Below are positions 37,993 through 46,213 of a stretch of DNA of 64,000 nucleotides, piece after piece. Positions within the stretch are counted from its first letter, which is position 1; each line of letters opens with the position of its first letter. The position numbers were made by a program, and so were the translations under genes. Source of the DNA: an uncultured Anaerolineaceae bacterium (lineage in GTDB: Bacteria; Chloroflexota; Anaerolineae; Anaerolineales; Anaerolineaceae). Location of the stretch: NCBI GenBank assembly GCA_937920255.1, contig CALDSL010000003.1, positions 1-64,000 of the forward strand, given 5' to 3'. The notes beneath the pieces are model-generated. The model saw only the letters and a list, made by a program, of their open reading frames with translations. It was not told where the DNA came from and did no database searches.

Positions 37993-38724
37993 TTAATTTT
38001 CCTCTTCACCACCCATGTTTTTCAGACCCGCGCGCAGCAGGTTGATCTTTGCATCCTTCGCGCCTTTTTGCGCCGCGACGATCAGATCCGCAACGAATTT
38101 GCGGCGCGAGGTCCCGGCGCGCGGGCAGGGTGGGGGAGGGGGTGGAAAATCACAGGCGCGCGCGAAGCGGCGCAGGTCTTTTTCGTCCACGTAGCACAGC
38201 GGGCGAATCACGCGCAGCGCGCCGTCAAAATAGCTGCGGGCGGGCGCCATCGTCTCCACCGCGCCGTGATACAGCAGGTTGAGCAGGGTGGTCTGCGCCA
38301 GGTCGTCGGCGTGATGGCCAAACGCGATCGTGCGGCAGCCTTCGGCCTCGGCCGCCTCGAACAGCGCGCGGCGGCGGTTCCAGGTGCAGCGGCGGCAGTC
38401 CATGGGCAGCGGCTCGCCGGGTGGCAATGTGAGGGGCTGGATCCGGTATGGGATGCCCGATTGATCCAGCCACGCTACCAGCGGCGCGTGTGGCGCATCC
38501 CACGGCCCGCGCCCGTCGGCGTTGACGTGAATCGCCACCAGCTCATAACTTTCCAGCGCGGTCTTGCGGCGCAGATCGAGCAGCCGCAGCAGGCTGAAAC
38601 TGTCCTTGCCGCCAGAAAGCGCCACGGCCACGCGCTCCCCGCCGCGGATCATGTCAAATTCGCGGATGGCGCGGTTCACGTCTTTGAGGAGCCAGTACGC
38701 CTGGCGTTCAGGTGTGGTAGTCAT
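37993..38724 (-). CDS. TtcA-like PP-loop tRNA sulfurtransferase
   Basis: 243 residues: VALSGGKDSFSLLRLL is the PP-loop ATP-binding motif; MDCRRCTWNRRRALFEAA holds the paired Cys of the iron-sulfur region, FGHHADDLAQTTLLNLLYHG follows. Matches the TtcA/TtuA-type thiolation family; TtcA makes 2-thiocytidine in tRNA. A run of six prolines near the C-terminus is unusual. The ATG at 38724 starts the family-typical N-terminus. Confidence 0.87.
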   Translation of the reverse strand: MTTTPERQAYWLLKDVNRAIREFDMIRGGERVAVALSGGKDSFSLLRLLDLRRKTALESYELVAIHVNADGRGPWDAPHAPLVAWLDQSGIPYRIQPLTLPPGEPLPMDCRRCTWNRRRALFEAAEAEGCRTIAFGHHADDLAQTTLLNLLYHGAVETMAPARSYFDGALRVIRPLCYVDEKDLRRFARACDFPPPPPPCPRAGTSRRKFVADLIVAAQKGAKDAKINLLRAGLKNMGGEEEN

Positions 38725-38804
38725 TGGATGGGGTGATTATACTGTAGGACGTGATGGTAGGAGTTAGATATTATGTTCTATATACAGCAATGTTGTGTTG
38801 CGAT

Positions 38805-38872
38805 ACCCGTACCCTTCGACAAGCTCAGGGTACTTGCAGCGAAGTACCCTGAGCTTGTCGAAGGGTACGGGT
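38805..38872. repeat. 31-bp perfect inverted repeat with a six-base loop
   Basis: The arms 38805-38835 and 38842-38872 are perfectly complementary and contain the core CCTTCGACAAGCTCAGG and its complement; loop GCAGCG. It sits in the 406-base gap between the TtcA-like gene and the recombinase gene. It has no following T-run and no ORF, so it looks like a stand-alone palindromic intergenic element rather than a classic terminator. Confidence 0.85.
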
Positions 38873-39037
38873 CTATATCAAGCCAACGCATACAGAAATC
38901 TATTATTCCGGATTGGGTGAGGGGATCAATAAACATGTGGATAAAATTACCAGGACAATAAAAACACCGTTTTCGAGAAATTCGAATCAAAATCCATCCA
39001 AAACGCCTGTGATCCAAAATCTCTCCCAAATTCCCAC

Positions 39038-39066
39038 TTGAAAAGGGTGGGGAACGTGGGTATAAT
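39038..39066 (+). promoter_or_regulatory. Near-consensus promoter of the tyrosine recombinase gene
   Basis: -35 TTGAAA (39038-39043), 17-base spacer, -10 TATAAT (39061-39066). One of the best promoter matches in the window. The predicted transcript would start near 39073, so the dif-like site at 39080-39109 lies in the leader. Confidence 0.8.
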
Positions 39067-39079
39067 GAAATCAAAATTA

Positions 39080-39109
39080 TGTTTCGCATAAGTATCATTA
39101 TAAGAAGCA
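39080..39109 (+). other. dif-like recombinase site in the leader of the recombinase gene
   Basis: Two 12-base arms around a six-base centre: TGTTTCGCATAA (39080-39091), GTATCA (39092-39097), TTATAAGAAGCA (39098-39109). The arms are inverted with 9 of 12 positions matching. The left arm carries TTTCGCATAA, close to the XerC arm of bacterial dif; the right arm keeps the TTAT start and inner AA of the XerD arm but departs from its TTATGTTAA core. Size and layout are as expected for a Xer site. Confidence 0.45.
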
Positions 39110-39130
39110 TAACGATATGAGGAATATCCC

Positions 39131-40114
39131 ATGAAAACTCCCCCCCTGAGCATTCAGGACGCGATGAACCAGTACATCGATGTGGTGCAGATGGCGCGCA
39201 GTGAGAAAACCGCCGCCACCTACCGCAATGGACTGCGCGAATTCAGCACCGTGCTGCGCGCGCACAAAATCAACACGGAAAGCCGCTCCCCCACCGATTT
39301 GACCGAAAATGCGGTGGGCTGGTTTATCAGCGCGCTGAAACGCTATTCTCCCGCCACCGAGCGCCTGTACCTGACCGCCGTGTCCGGGTTCTATGATTAT
39401 CTGGCCGGCGAAGGGCTGGCGGAAATCAACCTGCCGCGCATCAAATTGCTGATCCGCCAGCGCGCCCGGCGGCCCGGCCAGCGGCTGCCGCAGTTTCCCA
39501 AAGACGATATTGACAAGGTGCTGGATGCGATGATAAATATGATAATTACATCAGGCGAGGATCCTAATATTAAACTACGCGCATTACGCGACCGCGCATT
39601 TCTCATCACGCTGGCCGATACCGGGCTGCGCGTGCACGAAGCCTGCAAGCTGCGCCGGGGCGACATCGATTGGAACGAATATCGCGCCATTGTGATCGGT
39701 AAGGGCAACAAGCAGGCGGTGGTGCGCTTTTCGGCCCGCTCGATCAAGGCCCTGCGCGAGTACCACGCCGAGCGCGCTTCCCTGGATGGCGCCACCGGCC
39801 GTCCGCTGACCTCCCTGCCCCTCTTCGCGCGGCACGATAAGGGCGCCGGCAAGCGCGTGACCGCCATGAGCACGCGCACCGGCGAGAATATCGTCACCGA
39901 GCGCGTGACCGAGATTCTGGGTCCCGAAGCGGCCGGCACCATCACCCCTCACTCTTTCCGGCACTATTTCGTCACTACCGTGCTGCAGGGCTCCGGCAAC
40001 CTCAAGCTGGCCCAGGAACTGGCCCGGCATACCAATATCTCCGTCACCCAGCGTTACGCGCATCTGTCGGATGACGCGCTGGATAAGGGGTACGGAGAGA
40101 TTTTTAACCAGTAA
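39131..40114 (+). CDS. Tyrosine recombinase (Xer/phage integrase family)
   Basis: 327 residues: SAM-like N-terminal core-binding domain, then catalytic domain with Arg167 (TGLRVHEA), Lys191/194 (GKGNKQ), His274 and Arg277 (HSFRHYF), His300 (ELARHTNIS) and nucleophile Tyr309 (TQRYAHL). Size and motif order fit XerC/D-like recombinases. There is no phage gene or att repeat nearby, so a role in chromosome resolution is plausible, especially with a dif-like site upstream. It has its own strong promoter. Confidence 0.9.
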   Translation: MKTPPLSIQDAMNQYIDVVQMARSEKTAATYRNGLREFSTVLRAHKINTESRSPTDLTENAVGWFISALKRYSPATERLYLTAVSGFYDYLAGEGLAEINLPRIKLLIRQRARRPGQRLPQFPKDDIDKVLDAMINMIITSGEDPNIKLRALRDRAFLITLADTGLRVHEACKLRRGDIDWNEYRAIVIGKGNKQAVVRFSARSIKALREYHAERASLDGATGRPLTSLPLFARHDKGAGKRVTAMSTRTGENIVTERVTEILGPEAAGTITPHSFRHYFVTTVLQGSGNLKLAQELARHTNISVTQRYAHLSDDALDKGYGEIFNQ

Positions 40115-40132
40115 CCACCACTCCTAAGCCTG

Positions 40133-40156
40133 GCCGGCTGCTTCCCCGAAGCCGGC
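40133..40156 (+). terminator. Weak terminator-like hairpin after the recombinase gene
   Basis: GCCGG at 40133-40137 and CCGGC at 40152-40156 pair around an internal CTTC/GAAG stem; a T-rich stretch follows about a dozen bases later. The rest of the 264-base gap to the next gene has a TATAAT (40282-40287) with no good -35. Confidence 0.4.
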
Positions 40157-40378
40157 TGATACGCTTCAAGTTTTTCTCACTACAAGTACGCAGAAAAGCG
40201 AGAGGATACATTCCAGATGTTCACTGCGAAATCGATAAATGAATCTGGAAAAGCCGTATCTCATAATCGTTTAATGCGTCATATAATTAATGTATCTGGT
40301 AACCCCTCAATACCGGGAAACACCAGTATGAGCGGGGGCGGAATTTCCAATCTTTTTCAGTCAAAAATGGGAGGGATG

Positions 40379-42316
40379 ATGAAAAGACAAGGTTTGCTTC
40401 GTCTGGTTGTTGTCGTTCTGGTACTGGTCCTGGCGCTTTCGGTGGCATCTCCCGGAGCAAGCGCCAGCGACGGCGGCAAATCGCGGGTGTGGGTGCAGTT
40501 TGTGCCGGGCGCTAAAGCGCAGGTGGAGCATGCGCTGGTTGGGGCGAGAGCCGATTTTCATTACGCATTCGATGAATTGGACGCATTCGTCGTAAGCGTG
40601 CCGGAAGCTGCGCTAAAAGGACTGGCAAAAAATCCGAATGTGGTGCTGATCGAAGAAGATGCCGTGCGTTTCCCGATCAGCATTGAGAAAAGCCAGGCGC
40701 CTGCTCCGGCCTCCAGCATCCTTCCCGACCAGGTCATTCCGTACGGCATCGACATGGTACAGGCTCGGGATGTGTGGGATGCCAACTTTGATGGCGTGGT
40801 CGATACCGGAGCGCCTACCGGATCAAACCGCAAGCTGTGCATCATCGACTCAGGTATGTATACCGCACACGAAGACCTGCAAGGTCTGAACGTGGCCGGC
40901 TACAACGGGAATTTAGCCTGGGACGAGGATGGTTTTGGCCACGGTTCGCATGTGGCTGGGACGATCGCAGCAGTGAATAACGCGTTTGGCGTGATTGGGG
41001 TGACGCCAGGGACGGTGCAGCTCTATATCGTGCGTGTTTTTGGCAATGATGGCGCCTGGACCTACTCCTCCACTCTGATCGATGCTGCCAACCGCTGTGC
41101 CTCAGCAGGCGCAAACATCATTAGTATGAGCCTGGGCGGCGCGCGCTCCAACGCAACCGAAAAGCGCGGTTTTGATAGCCTGTATTCCAAGGGCATCCTC
41201 TCGATTGCCGCGGCCGGGAATGAAGGCACATCCGCCTATTCTTATCCGGCCTCGTACGCTTCAGTGGTATCGGTGGCCGCGATTGACTCAGCCAAAAACG
41301 TCGCTGATTTCTCTCAGTATAACGATCAGGTCGAACTGGCCGCGCCGGGCGTAGGCGTGTTGAGCACGCTTCCCTACATCGATACCAGCCTGATTACCGT
41401 TGATGACATTTCTTACGCCGGTGGTCATATTGAGTTTTCAGCACGGGGGACTGCCGTGGGAGAACTGGTGGATGGTGGCTTGTGCGCGACAGCCGGCGCC
41501 TGGGCCGGGAAAGTCGTCCTGTGCCAGCGCGGAGAGTATGACTTCTACACCAAGGTAATGAGCGTACAAAATGGCGGCGGTGTAGCGGCAGTGATCTACA
41601 ATAACGTTCCCGGTGGTTTTCTGGGTACGCTGGGTGAGGGCTATTCATCCACCATAGTTGCCATCAGTCTGAGCCAGGAAGATGGGCAGTATTTGGTGGC
41701 AAACAAGGTGGGATCGACCGGCACGATCGAAAGCACCATACTCCAACCGGCCAGCGGTTATGAGTACTGGGATGGCACATCCATGGCCACCCCGCACGTC
41801 TCCGCGGTTGCGGCCCTGGTGTGGGGTGCGAAACCAACTGCCTCCAATGGGGACGTCCGCGCTGCGCTGACGGCCACCGCGCAGGATCTCGGAACAGCCG
41901 GCCGGGATATTTACTACGGTTACGGTCTGGTTCAGGCGAAAAGCGCGATCACGTATCTGGCTGGCTCGGGCGGCACCACCAAAACAGTCCACATTGCCGA
42001 CCTGGATGGAACAAGAGCTGTTTCCAAATCGAAATGGACCGCGACAGTGACAGCTAAAGTTGTGGATGAGATAGGCGGATTGGTCTCCGGTGCGACGGTG
42101 ACGGGAACCTGGAGCGGCGGATTTACCGGGACGGGTACCTGCACCACGACCACGGCTGGTACTTGTTCAATGACGACCGGCAGCATGAAGCTAACCATGG
42201 CTTCGGTCACGTTCACGGTAACCAGTATCAGCGGGACTGATCTCACCTACAACGCAACAGCCAACACCGACCCGGATGGTGACAGCAATGGCACCGTAAT
42301 TACAATTTTGAAGTAG
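40379..42316 (+). CDS. Secreted subtilisin-family protease with protease-associated domain
   Basis: 645 residues. Signal peptide (MKRQGLLRLVVVVLVLVLAL to GASAS), I9-like propeptide (WVQFVPGAKAQVEHAL to VVLIEEDAV), S8 domain with Asp157 (LCIIDSGMYTAHEDL), His188 (GHGSHVAG) and Ser468 (GTSMATPHVSA). Between His and Ser lies a protease-associated insert (about 340-440, VVLCQRGEYDFYTKVMSVQNGG). The last about 110 residues are a Thr-rich Ig-like domain. There is no LPXTG signal, unlike the subtilisin at 5.6 kb. ATG 40379 (or 40376) follows GGAGGG and begins the signal peptide; a longer frame upstream is rejected. Confidence 0.9.
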   Translation: MKRQGLLRLVVVVLVLVLALSVASPGASASDGGKSRVWVQFVPGAKAQVEHALVGARADFHYAFDELDAFVVSVPEAALKGLAKNPNVVLIEEDAVRFPISIEKSQAPAPASSILPDQVIPYGIDMVQARDVWDANFDGVVDTGAPTGSNRKLCIIDSGMYTAHEDLQGLNVAGYNGNLAWDEDGFGHGSHVAGTIAAVNNAFGVIGVTPGTVQLYIVRVFGNDGAWTYSSTLIDAANRCASAGANIISMSLGGARSNATEKRGFDSLYSKGILSIAAAGNEGTSAYSYPASYASVVSVAAIDSAKNVADFSQYNDQVELAAPGVGVLSTLPYIDTSLITVDDISYAGGHIEFSARGTAVGELVDGGLCATAGAWAGKVVLCQRGEYDFYTKVMSVQNGGGVAAVIYNNVPGGFLGTLGEGYSSTIVAISLSQEDGQYLVANKVGSTGTIESTILQPASGYEYWDGTSMATPHVSAVAALVWGAKPTASNGDVRAALTATAQDLGTAGRDIYYGYGLVQAKSAITYLAGSGGTTKTVHIADLDGTRAVSKSKWTATVTAKVVDEIGGLVSGATVTGTWSGGFTGTGTCTTTTAGTCSMTTGSMKLTMASVTFTVTSISGTDLTYNATANTDPDGDSNGTVITILK

Positions 42317-42331
42317 CATTTTCCAACTGTT

Positions 42332-42373
42332 AGAAATCAAAACGGAGCGGGAAACCACTCCGTTTTGATTTCT
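42332..42373. terminator. Rho-independent terminator between convergent genes
   Basis: A 16-bp perfect stem (AGAAATCAAAACGGAG at 42332-42347 with its complement at 42358-42373) around a 10-base loop; A-rich left and T-rich right ends act as U-tracts in both directions. It separates the plus-strand subtilisin from the minus-strand liv operon end. Confidence 0.85.
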
Positions 42374-42450
42374 TCAATCAGGGAAGACGTTATCTGCAAA
42401 TTAAAATAGAATTAATCTCTGTCCGATCTATGCGCAAAAGCCAGTTGAAA

Positions 42451-43209
42451 TCATGCCGCCGGTTCCGCTCCGCGCTGTAGCCGGCCGCCGCCCAGGTAGG
42501 CGGCTTTGACGTGCTCGTTCTCCTTGAGCGCAGCCGCGGCGTCCTGAACAGCCACCTTGCCAATCTCGAGAATATAACCGTAATCGGCCACACCCAACGC
42601 CTTGCGCGCGTTCTGCTCCACCAGCAGGATGGTCACCCCCTGCTCCTCGTGGATCTGGCGGATGACGTGGAAGATCTCCAACACCAGAACGGGCGCCAGC
42701 CCGAGCGAGGGCTCATCCAGCAGCAAAATCTTCGGCTGCGATACCAGCCCTCTCCCCATTGAAAGCATTTGCTGTTCGCCGCCCGAGAGCGTACCCGCCA
42801 ATTGCTTGCGGCGTTTCTTCAAAATTGGGAAGAGAGTATAGACCCACTCCATACTCTTCTGAAGCTCGTTCTGGGGAAGTTTTCCGCGCACGCTCCACGC
42901 GCCCAGGTTGAGGTTTTCCTCCACGGAGAGCGTCGCGAATACCCTGCGCCCTTCGGGAACATGCATGATGCCCATCTCGGCCAGGCGATAGGCCGGGTAT
43001 TTGCTCAGGTCTTCGCCTTTCAGCTTGATGGATCCGGATTTGATCGGCACAAGGCCGGAGATGGCTTTGAGCAGGGTGGTTTTCCCGGCGCCATTGGCGC
43101 CTAACACGGCGACGACATCGCCCTCTTGAATCTCAAGTGAGACGCCCTTGAGGGCTTCCACAGCACCGTACGCGACGGTGAGATTTTCGACGGAAAGCAG
43201 CGTGGCTAT
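42451..43209 (-). CDS. livF: Branched-chain amino acid ABC transporter ATPase LivF (ATA start)
   Basis: 252 residues if it starts at ATA 43209: LLSVENLTVAYGAVEAL, Walker A LGANGAGKTTLL, signature LSGGEQQMLSMGRG, Walker B ILLLDEPSLGLAP, H-loop VEQNARKAL. No ATG, GTG or TTG lies where the family N-terminus should be; a strong AAGGAGG sits six bases before an in-frame ATA that gives the expected start. The nearest upstream option is a TTG at 43227 with no ribosome site. It is the last gene of the liv operon and its start abuts the livM-livG stop. Confidence 0.85.
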   Translation of the reverse strand: MATLLSVENLTVAYGAVEALKGVSLEIQEGDVVAVLGANGAGKTTLLKAISGLVPIKSGSIKLKGEDLSKYPAYRLAEMGIMHVPEGRRVFATLSVEENLNLGAWSVRGKLPQNELQKSMEWVYTLFPILKKRRKQLAGTLSGGEQQMLSMGRGLVSQPKILLLDEPSLGLAPVLVLEIFHVIRQIHEEQGVTILLVEQNARKALGVADYGYILEIGKVAVQDAAAALKENEHVKAAYLGGGRLQRGAEPAA

Positions 43210-43210
43210 G

Positions 43211-45118
43211 TCACTCCTCCTTCCCAAGATACGCTTCAATGACCTTGGGGTTGTTGTAAATTTTGTCCGGCAGGTCTTCCGCAACCTTGGATCCCATTTC
43301 CATCACCGTCACCGAATCGGAAATCCCCATCACCACGTTCATATCATGTTCGATCAGCAAGAGCGTGAAACCTTCGGCCAGCAGCTTGTTCAGCAGGCCC
43401 ATCAATTCTTCCGTTTCGGCATCGTTCAGGCCTGAGGATGGCTCATCCAGCACCAGCAGCTTTGGTCCGGAAGCCAGCGCCCGCGCGATTTCCAGCACTT
43501 TCTGCTTGCCGTACGGCAGGTTCTTGGCCAGCTCGTTGCGGTATTCCCACAAACCCACCTGGTGCAGCCGGTATGACGCCAGGTCCAGGATGCGGCGTTC
43601 TTCCCGCTGCTGCCCGGGCGCATGGAATATCGATGGGAATAAACCGCTGTGCGCGTGGCAGTGCGCGCCGGACATCACATTCTCGATGCACGTCAGCGAG
43701 GGGAACAGACGAATGTTCTGGAACGTGCGGGCGATGCCGCGCGAGATAATCTGGTGAGGTTTGAGGCTGGTGATATCCTCTCCCGCAAATATCACTTTAC
43801 CCGAGCTGGGATGGTAAATTCCGGTGATCACGTTGAAGAGCGTGGTCTTGCCGGCGCCGTTCGGGCCGATCAGCGATGTGATCTGTCCTTCGCGTACCTT
43901 CAGATCAAACTGGCTGACTGCCATCAGGCCGCCGAACTGCATGTTCACGTGCTGCGTTTCCAGCACGAAACTACCATCCGACAGGCGACCACCGCCACGC
44001 GCAGTTACAGGGGCTGGAGCCGCCGCCTGCGCTGGCGCGATCGTGGCGGCATTCTCGACCGCGCGCGCCAGCAAGGCATCCTCATCCTTGGGTATTTTCG
44101 AGATCCCCAAACCGTTGAAACCGCCTCTTTCTCTGCGGCGGGGCAGAATGCCCTCCGGCCGGAAGACCATCATGATCACCAGCGCGGCGCCAAAGAATAG
44201 CAAGCGGTAGCTGGCGAACTGGCGGAAGATTTCCGGGAAGATAACCACAATGGCCGCGCCCAGCAGATTTCCAGGGATCGAGCCCAGGCCGCCCAGCAGG
44301 ACGATTACAAACAGGAGGCAGGATTCCATGAAGGTGAAATTGCTGGGTGAAATGATCATGAACTTGGAGCCGTAGATGTTGCCGGCGATACCCGCCAGCG
44401 CAGTGCCAAGCACAAAGGCGATCAGCTTGTAGTGGCGCACGTCGATGCCGTTGGCTTCGGCGGCGATTTCATCTTCGCGGATGTAATTCCACGCCCTGCC
44501 GACTCGCGACTTTTGCAGGTTGATCAGCCCCAGGATCACCAGCGCGACGATGATCCAGATGTAGTAGTAGAACTGGGTTGGCGTGCGGATGGCAAACAGG
44601 CCAAAATTGGGGTTGCCAATGCCGGTGATACCGTTCGCGCCGTTGGTCAGTCCAAACGGGTTGTTCAGCGCCGTGATGCGCACAATTTCGCCAATGCCGA
44701 TGGTGACGATACACAGGTAGTCGCCGCGAAGATGGATGATTGGCGAAGCGACCAGATATGCAAACCCGCCGGCCACCAGCGCGCTGATCGGCAGCAGCAA
44801 CAGGATGGGGATATTGAACTGGTTATAGAGAATGGCGGTGGTGTACGCCCCAATCGCGTAAAACGCTGCCTGGCCCAGGTTGAACAGGCCAACTTCGCCT
44901 AGAATGATATTCAAACTGAGGCCTAACAGCGCGTAAATACCAACCAAAAAACCCACATCTACCCAATAGTTGTTGACAAACGGCAGAAATGGAAATACCA
45001 GCATAAACACGACCAGTACGGAGAGGAAAATGCGCAGCCGCCTGGTGTTAGACGCAGTATCTCGCCCGGCTTGCAGTCTTCCGATACGCTCTAGAATGTT
45101 GCGGGTTATATCGCTCAT
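43211..45118 (-). CDS. livM: Fused LivM permease / LivG ATPase
   Basis: 635 residues. Residues about 30-330 hold a LivM-type permease with about eight to ten hydrophobic segments (GLSLNIILGEVGLFNLGQAA, VGRAWNYIREDEIAAEANGI, GGLGSIPGNLLGAA). A charged and Ala/Pro-rich linker (about 340-380) leads to a LivG ATPase: LIGPNGAGKTTLFNVITG, LPYGKQKVLEIARAL, LLVLDEPSSGLND and IEHDMNVVM. LivM and LivG are separate proteins in E. coli. The fusion forces a 1:1 ratio of this permease and ATPase. Confidence 0.92.
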   Translation of the reverse strand: MSDITRNILERIGRLQAGRDTASNTRRLRIFLSVLVVFMLVFPFLPFVNNYWVDVGFLVGIYALLGLSLNIILGEVGLFNLGQAAFYAIGAYTTAILYNQFNIPILLLLPISALVAGGFAYLVASPIIHLRGDYLCIVTIGIGEIVRITALNNPFGLTNGANGITGIGNPNFGLFAIRTPTQFYYYIWIIVALVILGLINLQKSRVGRAWNYIREDEIAAEANGIDVRHYKLIAFVLGTALAGIAGNIYGSKFMIISPSNFTFMESCLLFVIVLLGGLGSIPGNLLGAAIVVIFPEIFRQFASYRLLFFGAALVIMMVFRPEGILPRRRERGGFNGLGISKIPKDEDALLARAVENAATIAPAQAAAPAPVTARGGGRLSDGSFVLETQHVNMQFGGLMAVSQFDLKVREGQITSLIGPNGAGKTTLFNVITGIYHPSSGKVIFAGEDITSLKPHQIISRGIARTFQNIRLFPSLTCIENVMSGAHCHAHSGLFPSIFHAPGQQREERRILDLASYRLHQVGLWEYRNELAKNLPYGKQKVLEIARALASGPKLLVLDEPSSGLNDAETEELMGLLNKLLAEGFTLLLIEHDMNVVMGISDSVTVMEMGSKVAEDLPDKIYNNPKVIEAYLGKEE

Positions 45119-45120
45119 GT

Positions 45121-46035
45121 TTACACTTTCTCTGCGATCTTTTCACCGATGATACCGGTCGGCCGGACGATGAGGATCACGATCAAAATTACAAACACAA
45201 AAACGTTTTTCCACGCGCCGGAAACAAAGCCCTCAAACAGCGCTTCCATCATACCCAGCAGCAAGCCGCCAAGCATGGCGCCGGGAATGTTTCCGATGCC
45301 ACCCAAAATCACGGCGGTGAACGCCTTCAGGCCATACCCCCAACCAAGATTGAAGATAATACGGTTATAGTTCAACCCCGCGAAAACGCCGGCCAGCCCG
45401 CCCAGCGCCGGCCCGACGAAGAAGACAAACAAAATGATCTTGCGGAAATCGATGCCCATGATGGTGGCGGCCTCACGGTCGAGCGCCGAGGCGCGGACCG
45501 CGGAACCAAACAGGGTCCTCTCCACCACAAAATAGATGATTGCCATTAAAGCCAGCGAGACCAGAATGGTCACCAGCTTGAGCGTGGTGATGCGAATATC
45601 CCCAAACAGCATGATGCTCCCGGTGGGAATGCTTTCCACGGGGTACGCCTGGAAGCGCGGACCCCAAACAGCCATAATGCCGTTCGAGATGAAGATCGAA
45701 GCGCCCAGCGCCGAAACTACCAGCGGCAGGCGACCAGCCTTGTAAACCGGGGAGTATGCCACCCGCTCCAGGAGCAGGCCGGCCGCGCCGGCGCCCAGCA
45801 TCGCTCCCAAAACGGCCACCACCACCCCACCCCAGACGCCAAATGTGCTCGTGATCCAGCCGGATCCAACGACCAGAAGCGTATAACCCAGGTAGCTGCC
45901 CAAGGTAAACAGATCACCGTGAGCAAAGTTGATCAGTTTCATCACCCCATATACCATGGAGTAACCGATCGCAACGAGAGCATAGAAGGAACCGATCGCC
46001 AGGCCATTGATCAACTGCTCGAGAAGCATATCCAT
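45121..46035 (-). CDS. livH: Branched-chain amino acid ABC permease LivH
   Basis: 304 residues, hydrophobic with about eight membrane segments: INGLAIGSFYALVAIGYSMVYGVMKLINFAHGD is the standard LivH opening (seen here in pieces), with AVILGGIGNIPGAMLGGLLLG near the C-terminus. ATG at 46035 is preferred: AGAGGA upstream, family-typical start. It is separated by two bases from the livM-livG start. Confidence 0.92.
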   Translation of the reverse strand: MDMLLEQLINGLAIGSFYALVAIGYSMVYGVMKLINFAHGDLFTLGSYLGYTLLVVGSGWITSTFGVWGGVVVAVLGAMLGAGAAGLLLERVAYSPVYKAGRLPLVVSALGASIFISNGIMAVWGPRFQAYPVESIPTGSIMLFGDIRITTLKLVTILVSLALMAIIYFVVERTLFGSAVRASALDREAATIMGIDFRKIILFVFFVGPALGGLAGVFAGLNYNRIIFNLGWGYGLKAFTAVILGGIGNIPGAMLGGLLLGMMEALFEGFVSGAWKNVFVFVILIVILIVRPTGIIGEKIAEKV

Positions 46036-46132
46036 AAGACTTTTCCTCTTCCATGTCGTTTGAGCCAAAGCCCTGTTTTGCCATCACACAATCCATGGGA
46101 TAGGGCTTTATTCTCAATACGCATAGATCTTT

Positions 46133-46177
46133 GGGAGCACCCAAACCAATTACAACGCAAATGGAGAGGGTGCTCCC
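46133..46177 (-). promoter_or_regulatory. Intercistronic stem-loop between livJ and livH
   Basis: Inverted repeat GGGAGCACCC (46133-46142) and GGGTGCTCCC (46168-46177), ten base pairs with a 25-base loop, in the 178-base gap downstream of livJ. No clear U-run follows in the minus-strand direction. A stabilising or partly terminating hairpin that lets the binding protein be made in excess over the membrane parts is typical of ABC operons; here it is inference. Confidence 0.6.
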
Positions 46178-46213
46178 ATTGGTTGAGTTAAGGTTTACGC
46201 AACCTCTGACAGC

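Noticed and set aside
38725..42373. Recombinase plus neighbouring subtilisin as an integrated element
   Set aside because: No att direct repeats, phage or transposase genes, or base-composition break; the subtilisin has a normal signal peptide and terminator.
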